Assembly: GCA_945906015.1 (NCBI GenBank)
Contig: CAMDQV010000009.1
Span: 1-20,002 of the forward strand
Origin: Pedobacter schmidteae
GTDB lineage: Bacteria > Bacteroidota > Bacteroidia > Sphingobacteriales > Sphingobacteriaceae
Length of the DNA stretch: 20,002 bases
Direction: 5' to 3'
Each line of letters opens with the position of its first letter. The first letter of the stretch is position 1. The translations under genes and the position numbers were made by a program. Shown in pieces: positions 6,680 to 14,718 of the stretch. Under the pieces are notes generated by a model, which was not told the origin of the DNA, searched no databases, and saw only the letters and a program-made list of their open reading frames with translations.

Positions 6680-6711
6680 GACAAATATTTGTCACCTAAA
6701 TAGTATATTTG
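6680..6711 (+). promoter_or_regulatory. mfd promoter with 14-bp palindromic operator candidate
   Basis: TATATTTG (6704-6711) matches the Bacteroidota -7 element exactly and would start transcription near 6715, about 13 nt before the GTG start. No TTTG is found at the expected -33 position. Instead that place is occupied by a perfect 14-bp palindrome, GACAAATATTTGTC (6680-6693), covering roughly -36 to -23. Such a site suits a dimeric regulator acting on mfd. The rest of the 187-bp spacer towards nif3 shows no other strong structure. Confidence 0.45.
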
Positions 6712-6727
6712 AATTGAAAATCAGGGC

Positions 6728-9700
6728 GTGAATATTCGGGATATTTTAATTCAGTATAAATCGGACCCCCGCATAGCCATCCTGGCAGAAAGCCTAAATA
6801 AGGGTAGAAAAACTCGGGTTCATTTAAAAGGTCTTATCGGGTCAAGTGATTCGGTCATTGCGATAGCTGCGTATTTTTTACTTCACAGGCACATGATCTT
6901 TGTGCTACCAGAACGCGAAGAGGCTGCGTATTTTTTAAACGACCTTGAAAGCTTGCTTGAAAAAGAAGTTTTGTTTTTTCCCTCATCATTCAGAAAATCA
7001 TTTGAATTTACGCAAGTCGACAGCAGCCATGTTTTGCAGCGTGCCGAAGTTTTAAACGAACTAAATCATGCCAGTGAATTCGGAAAAATAATAGTTACCT
7101 ATCCAGAGGCTTTAGCAGAAAAGGTGATTGACCGGCAGGCACTTGAAAAAAACACGCTCGAAATTTCTGTAGGAAACAAACTGAGTATTGAATTCATCAA
7201 TGAATTTCTGATCGAATATGAATTTGATCGGGTTGATTTTGTTTATGAACCTGGACAGTTTTCAGTCAGGGGGGGTATTGTAGATATATTTTCTTTTTCG
7301 CATGACCTTCCTTACCGGATCGAGTTTTTTGCTGATTATATAGAAAGTATACGAACCTTTGAAATTGAAGACCAGCTTTCTGTTGAACAGGTAAAAAGTA
7401 TTACCGTTGTGCCCAATGTTCAGTCAAAATTTTTAACAGACCATAACATATCCCTTCTTGAATACATTGATCAGGATAGCATTATCTGGTTCAAAGATGT
7501 AGAATTCACACTTGACATTGTAAAAACGGGATTTAAAAAAGCAGTAGAATTCTGGAAGGCATTAGCTGCTGAAGATAAGAAGCAAAACCCTCAATGGATT
7601 GATCCAAAATTTAACTTCACAGATGAAAAAATGCTGGCTGACCAGCTTAAAGATTTTGATCTGATTGAGTTTGGCAAACAGTTTTTTTACGAAGCAGATG
7701 AAACCATTCATTTCGATACAAAACCCCAGCCCTCATTCAATAAAGATTTTAATCTGCTCATTCATAACTTCAAGGAAAATGAAAAAGCGGGTGTCGAAAA
7801 CCTGATATTCACCGATTCAACAAAACAGATAGAACGTTTATACAGCATATTTGAAGATTTAAAAGCTGGGATTCAATTCAAACCAATTCACTTGTCGCTA
7901 AGGGAAGGCTTTATTGACCATGGCCAAAAATTAGCCTGCTATACTGACCATCAGATATTCGACAGATATTACAAATACAAATTAAAGAAGGGTTATATCC
8001 GTAGTCAGGCAATTACCCTGAAAGAACTTCGCGATCTAAAACCCGGTGATTTTATTACGCATATAGACCATGGAATTGGTAAATATGCAGGACTTGAAAA
8101 GGTTGATGTGAATGGCAGATCGCAAGAAATGATACGCCTGGTTTATGCTGATAATGATCTTCTTTATGTAAATATCAATGCTCTGAATCGCATCTCTAAG
8201 TATTCTGGAAAAGAAGGAACTGTACCAAAAATGAATAAGCTTGGAACAGATACCTGGGAGAAGCTGAAGAAAACAACGAAAAAAAAAGTTAAAGACATTG
8301 CCCGCGATCTGATCAAACTTTACGCGATCAGAAAATCACAGACTGGCACTGCATTTCTTCCTGATACTTATCTACAAACTGAACTTGAAGCATCTTTCAT
8401 TTATGAAGATACCCCCGATCAGGTAAAAGCTACCGCCGATGTCAAAAAAGACATGGAATCGGCCCATCCAATGGATAGGCTGGTATGTGGTGATGTAGGA
8501 TTTGGAAAAACCGAGATCGCTATTCGAGCAGCGTTTAAAGCAGTAGCCGACAGCAAACAAGTAGCCATTCTAGTTCCCACTACCATTCTGGCATTACAGC
8601 ATTTTAAAACCTTCACTTCGCGGCTAAAAGATTTTCCTTGCACTATCGATTATATCAACCGGTTTAAATCAGCAAAGCAGATCAAAGAAACCCTCGAAAA
8701 ACTTGCAAATGGTAAGGTTGATATTATCATAGGTACACACAGAATTGTAAGTAAAGATGTCAAGTTTAAAGACCTGGGGCTACTGATCATTGACGAGGAA
8801 CAAAAATTTGGTGTGGGGGTTAAAGAAAAACTGAAGCAGTTCAGAGCAAATGTGGATACCTTAACATTAACGGCTACGCCAATTCCACGCACTCTTCATT
8901 TTTCATTGATGGGCGCAAGAGATCTGAGCATCATCAGTACTCCTCCGCCAAACCGGCAGCCTGTTCTTACCGAGCTTCATGTTTTCAACGAAAAGCTAAT
9001 CAAAGAAGCCGTAGAGTTTGAGATTGACCGTGGGGGGCAGATCTTTTTCATACATAACAGGGTTCAAGACCTGATGCAGCTTGGCGGATTAATCAATACC
9101 CTGGTTCCAAAGGCCAGAATTGGAATAGCTCATGGTCAACTGGAAGGAGATGCTCTGGAAGATGTGATGTTAAAATTTGTTGGAGGTGAGTATGATGTTT
9201 TAGTTGCGACAACAATTATTGAAGCGGGATTAGACATCGCCAATGCAAATACTATTCTGATCAATCATGCACACATGTTTGGCCTGAGTGATCTACATCA
9301 AATGCGCGGCCGTGTAGGACGTTCCAACAAGAAAGCGTTCTGCTATCTTTTAAGTCCGCCCCTATCAACACTCACCAATGAGGCGCGCAAACGACTGAGC
9401 GCCATAGAAGAGTTTTCGGATCTGGGTAGCGGATTTAATGTGGCTATGCGCGATTTGGATATTCGCGGAAGTGGAAACCTTTTGGGAGCAGAGCAAAGCG
9501 GATTCATTGCTGAAATTGGTTTTGAGATGTATCATAAAATTCTCGATGAAGCCATTCAGGAGTTGAAAGACGATGAGTTTAAAAATTTGTTTAGTGATGA
9601 AAAACCAAGACCATTCATATCATTTACCCATGTTGATACTGATCTGGAGGTAATGATACCTGATGAATATGTAACCAATATTGCCGAACGGTACAATTTA

Positions 9701-10084
9701 TATACTGAGCTTTCAAACATTGAAAATGAAGTGGATTTGGATGCTTTCAGACAGAAATTGGCAGATCGCTTCGGACCAGTTCCGCAACAGGTAATTGAAC
9801 TGATCAATACCTGGCGCCTGCAGAATCTTGGAAAAATGATTGGATTTGAAAAGATATCATTCAAAAACGGAGTATTAAGGGGGTATTTCCTAACCAATAA
9901 GCAATCAGCTTATTTTGAAACGGAACAGTTTAGCAAGGTACTTTCGTTTTTGCAGGCCCATCCCAAAATAAGCAATCTGAAAGAAGTAAAAAACACGCTT
10001 CGTTTAGCAATTGAACATGTTCAAACGCTGGATACTGCGATTGAAATGCTTCAAGAAATAGCACTGGTACCCGATTATAATTAA
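6728..10084 (+). CDS. mfd: Transcription-repair coupling factor Mfd
   Basis: DNA translocase that recognises RNA polymerase stalled at lesions, dislodges it with ATP hydrolysis and recruits UvrA for nucleotide excision repair. The 1118-residue protein has the usual order: UvrB-homology region (about 1-330), RNA-polymerase-interacting CarD-like domain (about 436-515, PGDFITHIDHG), and RecG-like helicase lobes. These carry Walker A GDVGFGKT (588-595) and a DEEQ box (689-692). The TRCF C-terminal domain covers roughly the last 130 residues. Length is close to the E. coli protein (1148). An in-frame stop at 6710 leaves GTG 6728 as the only plausible upstream start; the first internal methionine is more than 50 codons in and would cut the N-terminal domain. 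The gene is divergent from the nif3-like gene and converges on the TonB-family gene with only 11 bp between stop codons. Confidence 0.98.
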   Translation: MNIRDILIQYKSDPRIAILAESLNKGRKTRVHLKGLIGSSDSVIAIAAYFLLHRHMIFVLPEREEAAYFLNDLESLLEKEVLFFPSSFRKSFEFTQVDSSHVLQRAEVLNELNHASEFGKIIVTYPEALAEKVIDRQALEKNTLEISVGNKLSIEFINEFLIEYEFDRVDFVYEPGQFSVRGGIVDIFSFSHDLPYRIEFFADYIESIRTFEIEDQLSVEQVKSITVVPNVQSKFLTDHNISLLEYIDQDSIIWFKDVEFTLDIVKTGFKKAVEFWKALAAEDKKQNPQWIDPKFNFTDEKMLADQLKDFDLIEFGKQFFYEADETIHFDTKPQPSFNKDFNLLIHNFKENEKAGVENLIFTDSTKQIERLYSIFEDLKAGIQFKPIHLSLREGFIDHGQKLACYTDHQIFDRYYKYKLKKGYIRSQAITLKELRDLKPGDFITHIDHGIGKYAGLEKVDVNGRSQEMIRLVYADNDLLYVNINALNRISKYSGKEGTVPKMNKLGTDTWEKLKKTTKKKVKDIARDLIKLYAIRKSQTGTAFLPDTYLQTELEASFIYEDTPDQVKATADVKKDMESAHPMDRLVCGDVGFGKTEIAIRAAFKAVADSKQVAILVPTTILALQHFKTFTSRLKDFPCTIDYINRFKSAKQIKETLEKLANGKVDIIIGTHRIVSKDVKFKDLGLLIIDEEQKFGVGVKEKLKQFRANVDTLTLTATPIPRTLHFSLMGARDLSIISTPPPNRQPVLTELHVFNEKLIKEAVEFEIDRGGQIFFIHNRVQDLMQLGGLINTLVPKARIGIAHGQLEGDALEDVMLKFVGGEYDVLVATTIIEAGLDIANANTILINHAHMFGLSDLHQMRGRVGRSNKKAFCYLLSPPLSTLTNEARKRLSAIEEFSDLGSGFNVAMRDLDIRGSGNLLGAEQSGFIAEIGFEMYHKILDEAIQELKDDEFKNLFSDEKPRPFISFTHVDTDLEVMIPDEYVTNIAERYNLYTELSNIENEVDLDAFRQKLADRFGPVPQQVIELINTWRLQNLGKMIGFEKISFKNGVLRGYFLTNKQSAYFETEQFSKVLSFLQAHPKISNLKEVKNTLRLAIEHVQTLDTAIEMLQEIALVPDYN

Positions 10085-10095
10085 ATTCAAATACC

Positions 10096-11157
10096 TTACT
10101 GAAAGGCTATAGGTAGCGTGTAGGAAGTTCTTACTGGCTTTCCATTAGCATAACCCGGTTTCCAGATCGGACTTAACTTAAGTACACGTATTGCTTCTTC
10201 ATCGCAACCAGCACCAATTCCCCTGACCACTTTGAAATCGCTCAGACTGCCGTTCTTTTCTACAATAAAACCAATGTAAACTTTGCCCTGAACCTTGTTC
10301 TCTCTTGCACGTACGGGATACTTGAGTTTAGAAGCCAAAAATTTAAGCAGTGCTTTTTGCCCACCCTGATATTCTGGAGCCAGCTCCACATTTCCCAGAT
10401 CATACAGCTTGCCTTCATATCTTGAGCCTTCATTTATAGGCTCGGATGATGGGCCAGACAGAATTTCCTTCTCAGATGATTTTACATCAGGACCAATTGC
10501 GGTTTCGACACTCCTGGAAGTATCCATTGACGAGTTATGGGCTGTTTCTACAAGATTCTTTATTTCTAGTTCTCTTAATGAGCTGATCTTACCTTCGCCA
10601 TCAATGGTCATTTCGTATTGGATATCTGCTGTCACATCCTGATTGCGGGAAGGTTGGAAATAGCTAACTGATGTCCAGTAGCTAGCAATTAATTCATTTC
10701 CGGTTCGATCAAAATTAAGAGTAGAAACGATCCAGTTCAAATCAAAATTCTTTCTTTCTTCCATTCGCTTCCAATGAATTTCCTTAATTCGCTGATGGGT
10801 TAGATTATGATAATTATAGTACGTACGGGTTATGGGTGGAAAATAACTCGGGGGGTCAAAATATCCTTTTTTCTGATCAATGTAAAAAACCTCTATAAAC
10901 TTGATTAGTGACTTTTTAACCTCTTCATCATTCATCGTAGAATTCTCATTCAGAACATCTGAATTGTTCTCTATAGTAACCAACTTTACTTCTTCTTTGC
11001 TAGAAAAAACACTTGCTGCATCATCTACAAAAAGAGTGAGATAGCCCAAGATCAAAATAACCAGACCAAGTACTATTCCCATATACAATAATGAGCGATC
11101 GGCTTTGGGCCGATTCTCTGGGCCCGGATTTGGATTAGTGTAAAAGTTTTGATCCAT
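10096..11157 (-). CDS. Membrane-anchored TonB C-terminal domain protein with NTF2-like middle region
   Basis: A 353-residue protein from ATG 11157. It has a polar N-terminus, one membrane helix (23-43), a globular aromatic-rich region (about 78-202), a linker rich in Ser, Glu and Pro (203-247), and a TonB C-terminal domain (252-353). The last shows the family marks YP, QGKVYIGF, GCDEEAIR, W-PG and NGKPVR-SYTLPIAF. TonB links the proton-motive force to outer-membrane receptors, but no exbB/exbD or receptor gene lies nearby. The middle region resembles an NTF2-like alpha+beta fold by its pattern, which is my inference. Classical TonB instead has a Pro/Lys-rich spacer there. An in-frame TTG nine codons upstream (11184) is a less likely start. 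The gene follows cdsA by 57 bp on the same strand. Confidence 0.85.
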   Translation of the reverse strand: MDQNFYTNPNPGPENRPKADRSLLYMGIVLGLVILILGYLTLFVDDAASVFSSKEEVKLVTIENNSDVLNENSTMNDEEVKKSLIKFIEVFYIDQKKGYFDPPSYFPPITRTYYNYHNLTHQRIKEIHWKRMEERKNFDLNWIVSTLNFDRTGNELIASYWTSVSYFQPSRNQDVTADIQYEMTIDGEGKISSLRELEIKNLVETAHNSSMDTSRSVETAIGPDVKSSEKEILSGPSSEPINEGSRYEGKLYDLGNVELAPEYQGGQKALLKFLASKLKYPVRARENKVQGKVYIGFIVEKNGSLSDFKVVRGIGAGCDEEAIRVLKLSPIWKPGYANGKPVRTSYTLPIAFQ

Positions 11158-11214
11158 AAATTTTAGGATTCTACTGGAGGTCAAATAAAAATAGTTCCAA
11201 TTTAACGGCTATAA

Positions 11215-12024
11215 TCAAAAACTAATTGCGATCAAGTGTAAATATACAAATACAAGAGGAGCTGCTAACAAAAGTCCATCAAACCGGTCGAGGAAGCCGC
11301 CATGCCCGGGAAGGAATGATCCCGAGTCTTTTGTCGAGAGACTTCGTTTTAGCATTGATTCAGATAAATCACCCAGAGTACCCGCAGAGGCAATAATGGC
11401 ACTAATCACCAACCAGTGAATTTGCGGCAGTTCAGTAAAATAGATACTTAAAATAAATGCGGTAAACATACTGCATATAAGCCCTCCGGCAAAACCCTCC
11501 CAACTCTTTTTAGGTGAATGCCTTTCAAAAAGACGATTTTTTCCTAAAGTGATCCCAAAAACGTACGCTCCGGTATCACTTGACCAAAGCATAAGTATAA
11601 AACCAAGTGGATAATGGAAAGAGTATTGGCCATCACTAAAAGCAAGGGCATAGAAAAAACAGAAAGGGACAGTTGCATAAACAACCCCAAAGATTGTATA
11701 AGCGATATTATGGAATGGAATGGTGTGAGTTCGGTACAGCTCGGTGATGATAATAAGAATGATAAAAGGAACGCAAAAAAGTAAGTTACTTATGGGTTTA
11801 TCGTACAAAAAATATAGAATAAAAGGAATGATCACACTAAATACCAACAAAAGTCCAGTAATTGCTTGGGGTTTTACATCACCGGCCTTCACCAGTTTAT
11901 AGAACTCTTGGGTGCATAATGTGGTTATAATTATAAAAAGTACAGTGAATGAATATGCATTGATCAGAATCAAAGCCAATACAATAAAAGCAAAAATGAA
12001 ACCTGTTATAGCCCTTGTTTTCAT
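11215..12024 (-). CDS. cdsA: Phosphatidate cytidylyltransferase CdsA
   Basis: Integral membrane enzyme that makes CDP-diacylglycerol from phosphatidic acid and CTP, the branch point to phosphatidylethanolamine and acidic phospholipids. The 269-residue protein has about seven or eight hydrophobic segments from residue 5 onward. The signature at residues 223-249 fits the family pattern S-x2-KR-x4-KD ... PGHGG-x-x-DR-x-D, here with S223, K226-R227, K232-D233 and D246-R247/D249. The ATG follows the stop codon of the DUF2007 gene with no intervening base (TAA-ATG), so translation is very likely coupled. Phospholipid synthesis thus sits in one unit with a membrane protease and a TonB-family protein. 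Confidence 0.96.
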   Translation of the reverse strand: MKTRAITGFIFAFIVLALILINAYSFTVLFIIITTLCTQEFYKLVKAGDVKPQAITGLLLVFSVIIPFILYFLYDKPISNLLFCVPFIILIIITELYRTHTIPFHNIAYTIFGVVYATVPFCFFYALAFSDGQYSFHYPLGFILMLWSSDTGAYVFGITLGKNRLFERHSPKKSWEGFAGGLICSMFTAFILSIYFTELPQIHWLVISAIIASAGTLGDLSESMLKRSLSTKDSGSFLPGHGGFLDRFDGLLLAAPLVFVYLHLIAISF

Positions 12025-12228
12025 TTATAATTCGTTTTCTGTGATTATTTCTACTGCTTTTTGAACGTTATCCTCATGGATATACACCTCGGCCTCACCA
12101 ATCCGATAAGGAAAACCCTGCTTATTGATAAGTATAGCATCCATTTCATGGTCAATTAAAACTTGTCGTACTAATTCTGATTTAAAAAAATCAGCAGATG
12201 TATATACCTTAACCCAACCTGCTTCCAT
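12025..12228 (-). CDS. DUF2007 small protein
   Basis: A 67-residue protein matching the DUF2007 (putative signal-transducing) family. It opens with WVKVYTSADFFKSELVRQVLIDHEMDA and carries the typical beta-alpha-beta pattern ending in VYIHEDNVQKAVEII, as in small ferredoxin-like folds. No membrane segment or cysteine is present. The ligand and partner are unknown. Its first 20 bases overlap the end of the CPBP protease gene in another frame, and its stop abuts the cdsA start. It is therefore embedded in a tightly coupled membrane-related operon, and a sensory or adaptor role for its neighbours is a guess from that context. Confidence 0.85.
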   Translation of the reverse strand: MEAGWVKVYTSADFFKSELVRQVLIDHEMDAILINKQGFPYRIGEAEVYIHEDNVQKAVEIITENEL

Positions 12229-13150
12229 CCGATATCTCTGTATTTATTTCTTTTAATTTTAAAGTATAGTTGTAAAAATACCAGAGCAATGCTCCCAAAG
12301 CAGCAATGCTTGCAATAAAAACAGGCTGGCTTGCCGGATCAGATTCATACATCAAATCTAAAGGCTTTCCCTGCTGCTGAAAAACATAGGCAGTAACTAC
12401 TGCAACTCCATTATTCATAAAATGAGCAAGTATAGGAAGCCATAAACTACCACTCCAGACTAAAAGATATCCAAACAAAGCTCCTAATAACATGCGGGGT
12501 ATAAACCCATAAAACTGAAAGTGTATGGCACTGAAAATGATTGCCGTTATCCAGATAGCAAGGTGGTAATTGCCGATCCAGCGACCAAATATCTTCTGTA
12601 AACAACCCCTGAATATGAGTTCTTCACCTACAGCTGGTATGATCGCAAGCATTAACATATTAATTAATAGTACTGGAACTGATTTCATGACAAGTAGCTG
12701 CTTAGTCATTTCGGCCATTTGGGCTTCCTTAAGTTTCATCCAGGCCTCAATTTCCTTAAAGAATTCTGGCAAGACCATGTTCTTGTTTAACTCATTACTA
12801 AATTCTAGAAATGGGCTAAAACTGAGTATAATCAATGGCGTAAGAATCGCTAAAATGAGATTGAGTTTTTTAAGATTTAGATAATTTAACCAGTCGTTAC
12901 TTTGGATTTTTGCAAAAATGAATGCCGCCACTACAAACATCCCGAAAGATGAAACAATTTGCAGCAGCCTGAGCATTTCGACATTGGATGAATCGCCTTC
13001 TGACATTCTGATAACGGGTTGAAAACCATAAATTAAAATACCAGCCACAAAGGCAATAATGGTAAAAAATATGGCGCAAGTAAATACCAACAGAAGCAAT
13101 AGTAACAGTGAGCTGAAAGGATGACGTTCTGTTGACCTTGATTTAAACAT
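12209..13150 (-). CDS. CPBP family intramembrane glutamic endopeptidase
   Basis: Polytopic membrane protein (313 residues) of the CPBP/Abi family, related to the Rce1 CaaX protease. The motifs are present: EE-x3-R at 176-181 (GEELIFRG), the second motif with His210 (FSAIHF), and the third with His243 and Asn247 (LAHFMNN). Hydrophobic segments lie at about 14-42, 63-80, 98-112, 157-175, 198-215, 219-240 and 276-296. A charged stretch of about 40 residues (117-155) separates the N-terminal helices from the catalytic core. Natural substrates are unknown. No bacteriocin genes are nearby, so an immunity role is not supported. ATG 13150 is divergent from dusB across 78 bp. It is the first gene of the unit CPBP, DUF2007, cdsA and TonB-family protein. 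Confidence 0.92.
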   Translation of the reverse strand: MFKSRSTERHPFSSLLLLLLLVFTCAIFFTIIAFVAGILIYGFQPVIRMSEGDSSNVEMLRLLQIVSSFGMFVVAAFIFAKIQSNDWLNYLNLKKLNLILAILTPLIILSFSPFLEFSNELNKNMVLPEFFKEIEAWMKLKEAQMAEMTKQLLVMKSVPVLLINMLMLAIIPAVGEELIFRGCLQKIFGRWIGNYHLAIWITAIIFSAIHFQFYGFIPRMLLGALFGYLLVWSGSLWLPILAHFMNNGVAVVTAYVFQQQGKPLDLMYESDPASQPVFIASIAALGALLWYFYNYTLKLKEINTEISDGSRLG

Positions 13151-13228
13151 GCTAATAATTTATTTGTAATTTTACCTTTTAAAACGATCCGTAAGATCAC
13201 GTAAAAATACACGTTCGAAAGATAACTA

Positions 13229-14221
13229 ATGTCAGTAAAGATAGGAAATATTGATTTAGGGGAGTTCCCGCTTTTACTTGCTCCAATGGAGGATGTAAGC
13301 GATCCGCCATTCCGTTTTGTGTGTAAACAGAATGGGGTAGATATGATGTATACCGAGTTTATCTCTTCTGAGGGTCTAATTCGGGATGCGGCAAAAAGCC
13401 GTGCAAAGCTTGATATTTTTGAATATGAGCGACCAATCGGTATACAAATTTTTGGCAGTGAGATTGAAAGTATGCGCGAAGCAACTCGAATTGCTACACT
13501 GGCAAAACCCGATCTGATCGACATCAACTATGGCTGTCCTGTTAAAAATGTGGCTTGCCGTGGAGCGGGGGCAAGTTTATTGCAGGATATTGATAAAATG
13601 GTTTTAATGACAAAAGCTGTTGTTGAATCCACACATCTTCCGGTAACTGTTAAAACACGTCTTGGCTGGGACGATAACACCAGAAATATTTACGAAGTAG
13701 CCGAACGTTTGCAAGATATTGGAATTCAGGCCCTAACCATTCATGGCCGTACCCGTGCTCAAATGTACAAAGGTGAGGCAGACTGGACACTAATTCGGGA
13801 GATCAAAAGAAATCCTAGAATAAAAATTCCAATTTTTGGAAATGGAGATGTAAACTCCATAGAAAAAGCGGCACTGTGGCGTATGGAATATGAGATTGAT
13901 GGTATCATGATCGGCAGAGCTGCGATTGGATATCCATGGATATTCAGAGAAATAAAACACTTTTTTAAAACTGGCGAATATTTAGCTGAACCTACAATCA
14001 ATGAGCGGGTGGAAGTTTGCAAAATACACCTAGACAAGTCTATCGCCTGGAAAGGTAATAAAACAGGGGTTTTTGAAATGAGGAGACATTATGCCAATTA
14101 TTTTAAAGGAATAGCTGATTTCAAAGAATATCGGATGAAGTTAGTTTCACTAGAGAACATTGATGAGATTCATACAGTTCTCGAAGAAATTAATGAACGT
14201 TTTCAAACCGAAATGGTCTGA
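13229..14221 (+). CDS. dusB: tRNA-dihydrouridine synthase (DusB type)
   Basis: FMN-dependent enzyme that reduces specific uridines in tRNA to dihydrouridine using NADPH. The 330-residue TIM-barrel protein has LLAPMEDVSD at the first strand and the catalytic Cys103 in INYGCPVKNV. It also has VKTRLGWDD, the HGRTRAQMYKGEADW box, GNGDV and the phosphate-binding DGIMIGRAAIG. A helical tRNA-binding domain follows (about 245-330). The CPV-RGAGA arrangement is closest to DusB, which in other bacteria often precedes fis, not seen here. ATG 13229 lies 78 bp from the divergent CPBP gene; TACCTTTT and TAATTTTA in that gap are only near-matches to a -7 element. apaG follows after 43 bp on the same strand. 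Confidence 0.95.
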   Translation: MSVKIGNIDLGEFPLLLAPMEDVSDPPFRFVCKQNGVDMMYTEFISSEGLIRDAAKSRAKLDIFEYERPIGIQIFGSEIESMREATRIATLAKPDLIDINYGCPVKNVACRGAGASLLQDIDKMVLMTKAVVESTHLPVTVKTRLGWDDNTRNIYEVAERLQDIGIQALTIHGRTRAQMYKGEADWTLIREIKRNPRIKIPIFGNGDVNSIEKAALWRMEYEIDGIMIGRAAIGYPWIFREIKHFFKTGEYLAEPTINERVEVCKIHLDKSIAWKGNKTGVFEMRRHYANYFKGIADFKEYRMKLVSLENIDEIHTVLEEINERFQTEMV

Positions 14222-14264
14222 TAAAATTTTATTTTTATATTGTCCTTCATAAAGTCAATGCATT

Positions 14265-14651
14265 ATGGTAACAAAGATTACTGACGGAGTAAAAGTATCG
14301 GTAGACACCATTTACCAACCAGAATACTCTAATCCGATAAACGAGCATTTCATGTTCGCATATCGGGTCAAAATAGAAAATATGGGTGAATACAGTGTTC
14401 AGTTGATGAATCGCCACTGGACCATCTTCGATTCAAATGGTACAAAACGCGAAGTTGAAGGCGAAGGAGTAGTAGGTCAACAACCCGTAATTGAACCCGG
14501 AAACAATCATGAATATGTTTCAGGTTGTAATTTAAAAACAGATATTGGAAGTATGAAGGGTTCGTATGAAATGAAACGAATAGTAGATGGTCAAACCTTT
14601 CGGGTCAATATTCCTGAATTTTATTTGATCACGCCCTTTAAACTTAATTGA
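14265..14651 (+). CDS. apaG: ApaG domain protein
   Basis: A 128-residue single-domain protein with the fibronectin-like ApaG fold. It contains the signature GEGVVGQQPVIEPG (66-79), preceded by NRHWTIFDSNG and followed by EYVSGC and MKGSYEM. ApaG has been linked to Co2+/Mg2+ resistance and efflux in enterobacteria, but its biochemical role is unresolved; the eukaryotic domain occurs in F-box and polymerase-associated proteins. Its usual enterobacterial neighbours ksgA and apaH are absent. It lies 43 bp after dusB on the same strand and ends at a strong terminator, so the two probably form a transcription unit. Confidence 0.96.
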   Translation: MVTKITDGVKVSVDTIYQPEYSNPINEHFMFAYRVKIENMGEYSVQLMNRHWTIFDSNGTKREVEGEGVVGQQPVIEPGNNHEYVSGCNLKTDIGSMKGSYEMKRIVDGQTFRVNIPEFYLITPFKLN

Positions 14652-14664
14652 AAAAAATCTATAC

Positions 14665-14706
14665 AAAAAAGCCCCGTACTGATACTAATCAATACGGGGC
14701 TTTTTT
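14665..14706. terminator. Bidirectional intrinsic terminator
   Basis: GCCCCGTA (14671-14678) pairs with TACGGGGC (14693-14700). The stem is extended by A6 on the left and T6 on the right to 14 bp around a 14-nt loop, in which GAT and ATC can pair further. The flanking A and T runs make it a rho-independent terminator on both strands. It separates the convergent apaG and zinc metallopeptidase genes. Confidence 0.95.
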
Positions 14707-14718
14707 ATTAAATCTAAA

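Noticed and set aside
11158..11184. TTG start adding nine residues to the TonB-C protein
   Set aside because: The extension has no family support, and an ATG is available at 11157.
13033..13527. Reverse open frame of 164 codons spanning the CPBP-dusB divergent gap
   Set aside because: It overlaps both dusB and CPBP coding regions on the wrong frame and its product is low-quality (Ser/Ile-rich) sequence.
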